Source: Fidelibacterota bacterium
Lineage (GTDB): Bacteria > Fidelibacterota > Marinisomatia > Marinisomatales > TCS55
Reading direction: 5' to 3'
Length of the DNA stretch: 5,651 bases
NCBI GenBank assembly: GCA_002713385.1
Contig: PAWC01000054.1
Location: 9,482-15,132, forward strand
This document shows, piece after piece, positions 1 through 5,651 of the stretch (positions are counted from its first letter, which is position 1; every line of letters starts with the position of its first letter). The notes under the pieces are model-generated. The model was not told the DNA's origin. It ran no database searches and was given only the letters and a program-made list of their open reading frames with translations. The position numbers and the translations under genes were made by a program.

Positions 1-2175
1 TTATGAAAGACCAACTGAGACTATAGCTGATTTAAATCCAGGCGTTCGTGACATTGGGTCCACCTTTTGGCTGATAAGCGCATTGGCCTCCGGGTAATAC
101 ATGAGCACCGTTCCTCGTTTTATATCAAATGGTCTTGCCAGCATATTATCGATCTGACCCGTTTCACTTTTTACTGCAACTAGGTCATCCTTTATCAGTC
201 CCATGTGCATCATATCTTCCTTGTTCATCATGACCACATCACGGCGTTCCTGCCCCCGGTATAAGTCCTCTTCTTCATACACAACGGTATTGAACTGTCC
301 CTCGGAACGGACACTCAACAGGTGAAATTCATTCTCCTGCAATTGATTCAAATTAGGAATAGGATGATAAATAAACTTTGCTTTTCCCGATTCAGTAGGA
401 AAAGCGGGATTGTGCAGTAATCGTCCAGGAATATGAAATTCATTTTTTGTCTTACCAATTTTATCCATCGATTCAAACCCTGGAATAATCTGGGCAATGA
501 GTTTTCGAATACTGTTGTGGTTTTCTAACTTACTCCAATGGAAGATGTCATCATTTCCCAAAACTCGCGCAGCGATTTCTGAAATCACTTCCACCTCGGA
601 GCGCAGATTTTCATGCCGGCTGATCCCGCCATCACTTAGGCGGACAAAATTGAACATGGACTCCTGGGTTGTACTTTGCCGCTCTTCATCCCGAGCCAAG
701 ACAGGAAGAATGATTGTTTCCTTTCCCGTTCCCCAGGCGTGCCCTGTATTTAAGGACGTGCTTAAATAAACCACTGTATCAATATTAGAAAAGGCACGTG
801 CAACCGTTTTAGAATCAGGGTTGGAACCATAAAGATTTCCACCGAGACAAAAAGCAAAATCCATTTCTTTATTACTGGCTGCCTGAATACAGGCCATGGT
901 GTCATAGCCTTTCATGGATGGAACGTTTACGCCTTCCGCTGTCAGGCGTTCAAATACTGCTGTTTTTAAAGCAGGTGTCACCGCCATGGACCCCATGCCC
1001 TGCACATTGGAATGACCGCGAATCGGCAATAAACCGGCGTGCTTTCTGCCAACCATCCCGCGCAAAAGAGCCAAGTTCGCAATATGCTGCACACTGGCAG
1101 CGCCGTGGGCATGATGAGTGATGCCCATGCACCAGCCGAAGACTACATCCTTGGCCTTGATATAATGGTGTCCTACGGATTCAATCTCTTGCTGCGATAA
1201 ACCCGAGCCTAGCTCAATATCGGCCCAATTTAAATTTTGAATATTTGATTTAAAATCTTCATATCCTTCCATGAAAGAATCAATAAAAGCAGAATCAACT
1301 GCGCCCTGTTCCAAAACGACCTTAGCCAACCCGCTGAACAAAGCCAGGTCCCCGCCAGGCCTCAACTGTACATATTCAGAAGCGATCTTGGAGCCAAATA
1401 ACAAACTTCTGGGGTCAGATGGCACCCGGAACTCAACCAACCCTTTTTCAATCACAGGATTGATCACAATCACCTTTCCGCCTCGGCGCCGGATATTTTT
1501 CAGCTTGGTGAGCAGGCGAGGATGGTTAGAACTGGGGTTGGATCCTATAAGAAAAAATAGATCGCAGTGATCCAGATCTTCCAATTCTATCGTAGCTGTT
1601 CCTGTACCCAAAGAGCCTGTAAGTCCCACGCCGCTAGCCTGGTGGCAGTAATAGGAACAATTATTGATGTGATTGGTGCCGAATACGCGGGCAAACAACT
1701 GGAGTAGAAAACCAGCCTCATTGGAAGAACGTCCACTAAAATAAAAGAAGGATCGCTGGGGTTCGGTTTTTTTGAGTTTTCTATCTACTAGATCAAAGGC
1801 TTCATCCCAACCAATAGTCTTGTAATGAGTATCTCCGGGTTTCAGAAGGAGGGGAGTCGTGGTGCGGCCGGCACGTTCCATTTCCCGTGAGGAGAAATTC
1901 TTGAGCTGATCAATGGAAAACCGGTTGAAAAATTCAGGATGAATTTCACCCTGCATATCTGCTGCCATGGCCTGGATGGATTTTTTACATATTTCCGGCC
2001 AATGGCCTTGCTCATTCCGCATGCCGCCTGATTGTCCGCCCATACCCAGAGCGCATGTTTTGCATACATTTTTTGAATTTAAAACATTCCAGAGTTTGCG
2101 GAAACCTACACGGCGGCCCATCCTGATAGAATACCAGATGGCTGGCCACCCACCACCGTGTTTTATCATATTCAT
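1..2175 (-). CDS. FdhF/YdeP-family molybdopterin oxidoreductase (formate dehydrogenase-like alpha subunit)
   Basis: A complete 724-residue protein, close to the usual length of about 750-760 for E. coli YdeP relatives. These belong to the molybdopterin/bis-MGD superfamily that includes formate dehydrogenase FdhF. The true reaction is unknown; E. coli YdeP is linked to acid resistance. Seen: an N-terminal Fe-S-type cysteine set (C38, C41, C63) after a GGGW start typical of the family; the SGRSSNEAGFLLQLFAR block (147-163); a C-x3-C-H motif (C173, C177, H178) followed by LTGSLGTGTATIELEDLDHC (185-204); GSNPSSNHPR (211-220); GITHHAHG (351-358); IRGHSNVQG (385-393); and a C-terminal molybdopterin-dinucleotide-binding domain from about 612, with RSEGQFNT (623-630), YRGQERRDVV (639-648) and YYPEANAL (693-700). 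There is no signal peptide or twin-arginine motif, so it is probably cytoplasmic. The ATG at 2175 is the first possible start: no upstream in-frame ATG precedes the stop at 2221-2223. No clear Shine-Dalgarno is seen. No FdhD or cofactor gene lies in the window. Confidence 0.95.
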   Translation of the reverse strand: MNMIKHGGGWPAIWYSIRMGRRVGFRKLWNVLNSKNVCKTCALGMGGQSGGMRNEQGHWPEICKKSIQAMAADMQGEIHPEFFNRFSIDQLKNFSSREMERAGRTTTPLLLKPGDTHYKTIGWDEAFDLVDRKLKKTEPQRSFFYFSGRSSNEAGFLLQLFARVFGTNHINNCSYYCHQASGVGLTGSLGTGTATIELEDLDHCDLFFLIGSNPSSNHPRLLTKLKNIRRRGGKVIVINPVIEKGLVEFRVPSDPRSLLFGSKIASEYVQLRPGGDLALFSGLAKVVLEQGAVDSAFIDSFMEGYEDFKSNIQNLNWADIELGSGLSQQEIESVGHHYIKAKDVVFGWCMGITHHAHGAASVQHIANLALLRGMVGRKHAGLLPIRGHSNVQGMGSMAVTPALKTAVFERLTAEGVNVPSMKGYDTMACIQAASNKEMDFAFCLGGNLYGSNPDSKTVARAFSNIDTVVYLSTSLNTGHAWGTGKETIILPVLARDEERQSTTQESMFNFVRLSDGGISRHENLRSEVEVISEIAARVLGNDDIFHWSKLENHNSIRKLIAQIIPGFESMDKIGKTKNEFHIPGRLLHNPAFPTESGKAKFIYHPIPNLNQLQENEFHLLSVRSEGQFNTVVYEEEDLYRGQERRDVVMMNKEDMMHMGLIKDDLVAVKSETGQIDNMLARPFDIKRGTVLMYYPEANALISQKVDPMSRTPGFKSAIVSVGLS

Positions 2176-2187
2176 TTTATGAGATAA

Positions 2188-2216
2188 ATAGTATGAGATG
2201 ATTATGGAACATTCAA
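2188..2216 (-). promoter_or_regulatory. Candidate sigma70-type promoter for the oxidoreductase gene
   Basis: Reading leftward, TTGAAT (2211-2216) serves as the -35 box and TACTAT (2188-2193) as the -10 box, separated by exactly 17 bases. Each matches the consensus at 4 of 6 positions. The predicted transcription start, near 2181, leaves only about 6 bases before the ATG at 2175. That would make the mRNA almost leaderless and agrees with the missing Shine-Dalgarno. This is a pattern match only; AT-rich spacers give such matches by chance. Confidence 0.4.
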
Positions 2217-2325
2217 AAATTTACCATGAACCATTTGGGGAATAAAATTATTATTAATTGGCGTGATTAAAAGTGTATGAAAGATTCCCCGCCGTAAGCA
2301 TATAGGTAGGTAATGTCTACACTAT

Positions 2326-2354
2326 TTACCCAACGGAACCTCTTAGCGTATAAC
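2326..2354 (+). promoter_or_regulatory. Weak candidate promoter for the PurL-like gene
   Basis: TATAAC (2349-2354), a 5 of 6 match to the -10 consensus, lies 17 bases after TTACCC (2326-2331), a poor -35 box with 3 of 6 matches. Transcription would start near 2361, giving a leader of about 19 bases that still includes the ribosome binding site. The poor -35 box could mean an activator is needed. A small inverted repeat (GGTAA at 2309-2313, TTACC at 2326-2330, 12 bases between) overlaps the -35 box and could be an operator, but arms of 5 bases are too short to claim one. Confidence 0.3.
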
Positions 2355-2366
2355 ATGCAAGAACAC

Positions 2367-2372
2367 AGGAGA
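2367..2372 (+). promoter_or_regulatory. Ribosome binding site of the PurL-like gene
   Basis: AGGAGA lies 7 bases before the ATG at 2380. It is a strong Shine-Dalgarno match at ideal spacing and fixes the start. The next in-frame codon block upstream is closed by a TAG at 2344-2346, with no other ATG between. The site argues that the gene is translated rather than decaying. Confidence 0.8.
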
Positions 2373-2379
2373 TAACAAC

Positions 2380-4119
2380 ATGCTGAAAAAATATGATCAA
2401 TTTTCCATAAATGACCAAACTATTAAATCTACATTAGGGCGGAAGCCTACGGATTTTGAATGGGAGGTTCTAAAACATGTTTATTATTCACGATATCTAA
2501 ATAACCCCATTCCGGGTATCAACAATATCATTAATCATGGTGGCAATTATTTAAAAATTGATGAATCAACACAATTGGCTGTTGGTATGGAGAGCAAAGG
2601 GTCCATAATCTCCACTTCTGCCGTAAAGGCTTGTACAGCGCTGGGTATAAAACCAAGATTGAAATATAAAAGTAAACAATCAAAAATATCATTCGGTATA
2701 GCGCAGAAGACTACTCATCAAAATCCAATAATTACAGGCCATGAAGAATTACTATTTCTTCAGGATAATAAAGTACTGGTTTCTGCATGTGCAGATATTA
2801 TGGCTTTAGAATCCGTAATAGTTAAGCATATAAATCCTGCATCACTTGGGTATGGTTTAAACTCAATTTCTAACAACAAATACGGAATGGATATTTATTT
2901 ATCTTCTGCTGCCCAAATTTCAATATTATCTGATAAGAATACCCACGGTGTTTTGATAATAGCTACCCAGTATTTATCTGGAAAAATAAAAGGTATCTGC
3001 AAAAAACATAAACAGTCGTGCGTTCATCTGGGTAGCCTGAAAAAAATACAATTCATGTCTATTTCTGTTCGAAAAATAATGAAAGCAAATTTACCATTAT
3101 CAATTTTAAATATAACTGAACCTCCGAAAATATCGATTGTTCCGGCCGTTCCCAAAAGTGGAAAAAAAGAAAAACTGAAAAAGTTCAAAGAACTGAAAAA
3201 TTACTCGAGCCATGTCTTGGAATTATGTAAGATCGTCAAGAAGCAAAAATGGAATGTCTATAAACCGCAAAAAGATTCAGTCGGTTCATTTTCATTAATA
3301 CCAGGGAAAAATGATTTTGCCGTAAGTATTCCTGACAACATTCACTTACTGAATAAAGAAATAAAAACCAGCAACCGTATAGTGATATCCAATGCTGCAA
3401 GGCAATTGGTGTGTAAAGGATATAAACCGATAGGTGTAGCTCTCATCCTGCATGGCGGAGATATGAAGAAAAATGACAACCAGTGGTATATGCGAGAGAT
3501 CTTTATGGGGGCTGTTGAAGCTACGCAGCTAATGGGCATAGAAATATTTCGTCCTATTATCACTTGCGATAATAAAAATCATCCCGGTTTAGAATTATGT
3601 GTTGTAGGTAAAAGGATAAATGAGTCTATTGCAATTAATGAATCATTTGTTTCTGAAAATGATTTTATAACAATGTTAGGAAGTCATCGTGGTGAATTAA
3701 GCAGCAGCATTTACCAGCAAAAGATTCAAAAACAAGAAAATACTAAAATTCCAGCAGTTGATTTACGTATGGAAACTCGGCTGCAGGAAACGGTGCTGCA
3801 AGGAATTCAGAGTGGACTGATTAAATCAGCCGTTAATATTTCCAATGGAGGATTGGCAGTGTCATTGGTCAAGTCACTACAAAATGCTGAAAAGGTTATC
3901 GGCGCCCGAATTCATTTATCCCGGAAATTGAGGCAGGATGAAATGCTTTTTGGTGAGACACAGGGCATGGTCATCGTATCTATTGGCGAAAGAGATCTGA
4001 TGGAATTTGAGCGCATTTGTATGACCATTGGATTGCCCTCTACAACCATTGGCAGGGTCACCGGTGACGGCAGGTTTAAATTCAATGATGTGGTGAATCT
4101 GGATGTAAATAAGCTTTAA
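2380..4119 (+). CDS. Degenerate PurL-like protein (FGAM synthase II homologue, predicted catalytically inactive)
   Basis: A 579-residue intact frame that aligns by eye with small PurL along its length. Canonical PurL (about 600-740 residues) makes FGAM from FGAR with ATP and ammonia in purine synthesis. Retained: the linker block LGRKPTDFE (19-27, family LGREPxxxE); AIRS-like N region 1 (about 50-95); the end of AIRS_C region 1 (about 168-245); a lysine-rich linker (259-290); second-half N domain (about 293-412, with VYK..KDSVGS and VISNAARQLVCKGYKPIGVAL); and second-half AIRS_C (about 427-562, with DLRMETRLQE, SNGGLAVSL and LFGETQG). Lost: EHC becomes S37-R38-Y39; ESHNHPS becomes ESKG (71-74), with the following glycine-rich loop shortened; much of the first AIRS core between about 92 and 167 is replaced or missing; DVSDGG becomes NISNGG (486-491); GESQGR ends in Met (530). 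The family is therefore clear, but FGAM synthase activity is unlikely. Its role is unknown: perhaps regulatory, scaffolding or a new ligand-binding function. No signal peptide or membrane segment is seen. It converges on suhB with no gap. Confidence 0.85.
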   Translation: MLKKYDQFSINDQTIKSTLGRKPTDFEWEVLKHVYYSRYLNNPIPGINNIINHGGNYLKIDESTQLAVGMESKGSIISTSAVKACTALGIKPRLKYKSKQSKISFGIAQKTTHQNPIITGHEELLFLQDNKVLVSACADIMALESVIVKHINPASLGYGLNSISNNKYGMDIYLSSAAQISILSDKNTHGVLIIATQYLSGKIKGICKKHKQSCVHLGSLKKIQFMSISVRKIMKANLPLSILNITEPPKISIVPAVPKSGKKEKLKKFKELKNYSSHVLELCKIVKKQKWNVYKPQKDSVGSFSLIPGKNDFAVSIPDNIHLLNKEIKTSNRIVISNAARQLVCKGYKPIGVALILHGGDMKKNDNQWYMREIFMGAVEATQLMGIEIFRPIITCDNKNHPGLELCVVGKRINESIAINESFVSENDFITMLGSHRGELSSSIYQQKIQKQENTKIPAVDLRMETRLQETVLQGIQSGLIKSAVNISNGGLAVSLVKSLQNAEKVIGARIHLSRKLRQDEMLFGETQGMVIVSIGERDLMEFERICMTIGLPSTTIGRVTGDGRFKFNDVVNLDVNKL

Positions 4120-4896
4120 TTATTGTATCATTTCTTTGATCATTTGATCATGGAGCAGTCCATTAGACACTAAAATTTCCTTGTCATAAATAGAATACTC
4201 GAAACCATCCATCTTACTTATTTTTCCGCCAGCTTCGCTCACAATCAGAATACCTGCAGCAGAGTCCCAGGGATGTAGATCAAATTCCCAGAAGCCATCC
4301 ACTTTACCACTGGCTATATGACACAAATCTACTGCTGCAGCTCCAAGCCTGCGTACACCCTGACAAATGTCCGTAAACCGTTTGAATAACACCATATTTC
4401 GTTCCCAGCTTTCACCATGCTGGTACCCAAAACCTGTAACAAGAAGTGATTTTTCAAGTTCCTTAATTGTTGATACAGATATGTTGTTATCATCACAAAA
4501 AGCACCTTCTCCTTTTATTGCGGTATACACATTATTTGCAGGTAGTTCGATAACGCAGCCGGCAATAGGCTTATTGTTTTGGTGAACACCAATGGATACA
4601 GCAAACGAGGGATAGTTATGAACAAAATTGGTTGTGCCGTCTAAGGGGTCTATAATCCATTGATATTCTGCATCCGGTAGGGAGGAGCCGGATTCTTCAG
4701 CCAGAATCCCATGATCGGGGAATTCCTCATGAATTATGCCGCAAATTAATTGCTCTGATTCTTTATCTGTTTTTGTAACAAGATCTGTTTTGCCTTTGTA
4801 TTCTGCTATACGGGGAATATTAAGGGCAGTCAGTATGACATCAGTAGCCTTTTGAGCAGCGTTTACAGCCACATCCAGAGTGTGGTGCAGATCCAA
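4120..4896 (-). CDS. suhB: Inositol-1-monophosphatase family protein (SuhB type)
   Basis: A complete 258-residue protein of the Mg2+-dependent inositol monophosphatase family, which hydrolyses myo-inositol 1-phosphate and related sugar phosphates; in E. coli, SuhB also takes part in rRNA transcription antitermination. All metal-site motifs are present: EES (67-69), the signature DPLDGTTNF (83-91), and HPWDSAAG (208-215) with the metal-binding Asp at 211. LVTKTDKESE (39-48) matches the N-terminal family block, and RRLGAAAVDLCHIASGKVDG (182-201) matches the substrate-side block. The length is typical (about 260-270). The start appears to be TTG at 4894-4896: the frame is closed 6 bases upstream by the symporter stop, no in-frame ATG occurs before residue 168, and the N-terminus lines up with SuhB from there. 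It is cytoplasmic and lies directly downstream of the symporter, probably translationally coupled to it. Whether it acts mainly in inositol metabolism, sugar-phosphate recycling or transcription cannot be read from the sequence. Confidence 0.94.
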   Translation of the reverse strand: MDLHHTLDVAVNAAQKATDVILTALNIPRIAEYKGKTDLVTKTDKESEQLICGIIHEEFPDHGILAEESGSSLPDAEYQWIIDPLDGTTNFVHNYPSFAVSIGVHQNNKPIAGCVIELPANNVYTAIKGEGAFCDDNNISVSTIKELEKSLLVTGFGYQHGESWERNMVLFKRFTDICQGVRRLGAAAVDLCHIASGKVDGFWEFDLHPWDSAAGILIVSEAGGKISKMDGFEYSIYDKEILVSNGLLHDQMIKEMIQ

Positions 4897-4911
4897 TTTT
4901 GATTATGCCTT
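4897..4911 (-). promoter_or_regulatory. Weak ribosome binding site and coupling region before suhB
   Basis: Reading leftward, the only purine-rich match is AAGG (4908-4911), 11 bases before the TTG start, so it is both weak and rather distant. It lies inside the last codons of the symporter, whose TAA (4903-4905) falls between it and the start. The two genes are in the same frame, separated by the TAA and two more codons. Ribosomes finishing the symporter could restart on suhB, which would help a weak TTG start. Confidence 0.45.
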
Positions 4912-5651
4912 ATAAGGAACGTGCTCTCTTGAAAAATATTCTGACGTTATTTTCTTCAGCGTAACGGTTAAAAATAGTACTCCGATCAAATTTGGTATGG
5001 TCATTAGGCTCAAGGCAATATCACCAAAATTCCAAACGAATGTGAGGGGCAGGACAGCACCTAAAAAGTTGAAAAATACATATACCCATCTATAGGGTTT
5101 AATTGCCTGTGGACCCACAAGATATTCTATAGAACGATCTCCGTAGTAACTCCAAGCTACCATTGTGGTGTATGCAAATAGCAAAACGGCAATATTTACA
5201 ATAAAACTTCCAATTTCAGGAGCAAATGCAAAACCATTACGAAATGCTTCTCTGGTCAATTGCGCACCTGTTAAATCTGTTGATTGTAGTACACCTGTTG
5301 AAAGAATAGCAAGGCCGGTCATTGTACATACAATTATTGTATCAATGAACGGTCCCATCATTGCCACAGCACCTTCACGTGCAGATTCTTTTGTTTTTGC
5401 AGCAGCATGAGCGATAGGGGCGGAGCCTTGACCAGCTTCATTTGAGTATAAACCTCTGCGTACACCCCACATGATTACAGTAAGCAAACCACCCCAGCCA
5501 GCTTTCAAGGAAAAGGCTTCACGAAAAATACTAGCAAAACTAGGGATGATATTTTCAAAATGAGTCAATAGAATTATCAGTGCACCTGCCACATACAGAA
5601 CAGCCATTGTGGGCACCAATCTACTGGCAACCGCAGCAATTCGTTTAATTC
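4903..5651 (-). CDS. agcS: AgcS/AlsT-family sodium:alanine/glycine symporter, C-terminal part (5' end beyond window)
   Basis: The last 248 codons and stop of an amino acid carrier of the AgcS (alanine/glycine:cation symporter) family, which imports alanine or glycine with Na+ across the inner membrane. Full members have about 450-540 residues, so roughly the second half is visible. The frame is open through the right edge: IKRIAAVASRLVPTMAVLYV runs straight from the boundary, matching the family's IKRIAKV..LVPFMAVLYV, so the gene continues past 5651 and the TTG at 5617-5619 is an internal Leu codon. Diagnostic motif: SNEAGQGSAPIAHAAAKT (5392-5445). About six hydrophobic spans are visible, including MAVLYVAGALIILL, FIDTIIVCTMTGLAILSTG, FIVNIAVLLFAYTTMVAW and LMTIPNLIGVLFLTVTL. 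The C-terminus is short and charged. suhB begins 6 bases after the stop, in a two-gene unit. The exact substrate within the family cannot be settled from sequence alone. Confidence 0.95.
   Translation of the reverse strand, partial: IKRIAAVASRLVPTMAVLYVAGALIILLTHFENIIPSFASIFREAFSLKAGWGGLLTVIMWGVRRGLYSNEAGQGSAPIAHAAAKTKESAREGAVAMMGPFIDTIIVCTMTGLAILSTGVLQSTDLTGAQLTREAFRNGFAFAPEIGSFIVNIAVLLFAYTTMVAWSYYGDRSIEYLVGPQAIKPYRWVYVFFNFLGAVLPLTFVWNFGDIALSLMTIPNLIGVLFLTVTLKKITSEYFSREHVPYKA

Noticed and set aside
918..1132. Overlapping short open frames on both strands (918-1121 plus, 950-1132 minus)
   Set aside because: Both lie inside the well-supported oxidoreductase gene in other frames, and their residues resemble no known family.
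1842..2069. A 75-residue open frame on the minus strand near the oxidoreductase start
   Set aside because: It is an out-of-frame reading of the conserved cysteine region of the oxidoreductase, with no ribosome binding site of note.
2221..2240. Direct repeat ACCATGAACCAT and nearby GG-rich bases as an RNA element or riboswitch
   Set aside because: There is no extended pairing or conserved riboswitch core in this 204-base spacer, despite the purine-related neighbour.
2309..2330. Inverted repeat GGTAA/TTACC as a defined operator
   Set aside because: Arms of 5 bases with a 12-base spacer are expected by chance in AT-rich DNA. It is mentioned only as context for the weak promoter.
2380..4119. 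PurL-like gene as a frameshifted or decayed purL pseudogene
   Set aside because: The frame has no internal stop over 579 codons, carries a strong ribosome binding site, and matches to PurL stay in one frame from end to end. Substitution and in-frame deletion, rather than frameshift, explain the lost motifs.
4125..4155. Terminator or operator at the repeated TGATCA near the convergent junction
   Set aside because: The repeats are codons of the suhB C-terminus, have no GC-rich stem and no T-tract, and are short enough to be chance.
4903..5619. Symporter gene starting at 5619 as a complete 238-residue protein
   Set aside because: The codon at 5617-5619 is TTG (Leu), not ATG, and the frame stays open to the window edge with family-matching residues, so the gene is cut by the window.

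Overview
The window is a gene-dense stretch of bacterial chromosome. It holds four protein genes: three are recognisable metabolic or transport genes, and the fourth is an odd, degenerate relative of a purine-biosynthesis enzyme. No rRNA, tRNA, CRISPR array, insertion sequence or phage gene is visible. The organism cannot be named from this alone. The DNA is moderately AT-rich, with coding GC from about 34% to the mid or upper forties by hand count. A clean Shine-Dalgarno sequence precedes the + strand gene, and one gene appears to start with TTG. A bacterium near the FCB group (Marinimicrobia- or Calditrichota-like) would fit, but that is a guess.

Layout. Positions 1-2175 (minus) carry a complete FdhF/YdeP-family molybdopterin oxidoreductase. 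A 204-bp AT-rich divergent spacer (2176-2379) follows. It holds a plausible sigma70-type promoter reading left, a weaker one reading right, and a good ribosome binding site for the next gene. Positions 2380-4119 (plus) encode a 579-residue protein that aligns by eye along the small form of PurL (phosphoribosylformylglycinamidine synthase subunit II), but its active-site motifs are lost or replaced. Positions 4120-4896 (minus) encode an intact SuhB-type inositol monophosphatase. Positions 4903-5651 (minus) encode the C-terminal part of an AgcS/AlsT sodium:alanine/glycine symporter, whose start lies beyond the right edge.

Gene relations. The symporter and suhB form a tight unit on the minus strand: 6 bases separate the symporter stop from the probable TTG start of suhB, so translational coupling is likely. 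The PurL-like gene converges on suhB with no bases between the two stop codons, and diverges from the oxidoreductase across the spacer. Nothing shows a shared pathway for the four genes. The item most worth follow-up is the PurL-like pseudoenzyme: an intact reading frame with a good ribosome binding site, retained PurL architecture, erased catalytic motifs, and a GC-richer, better conserved C-terminal domain.
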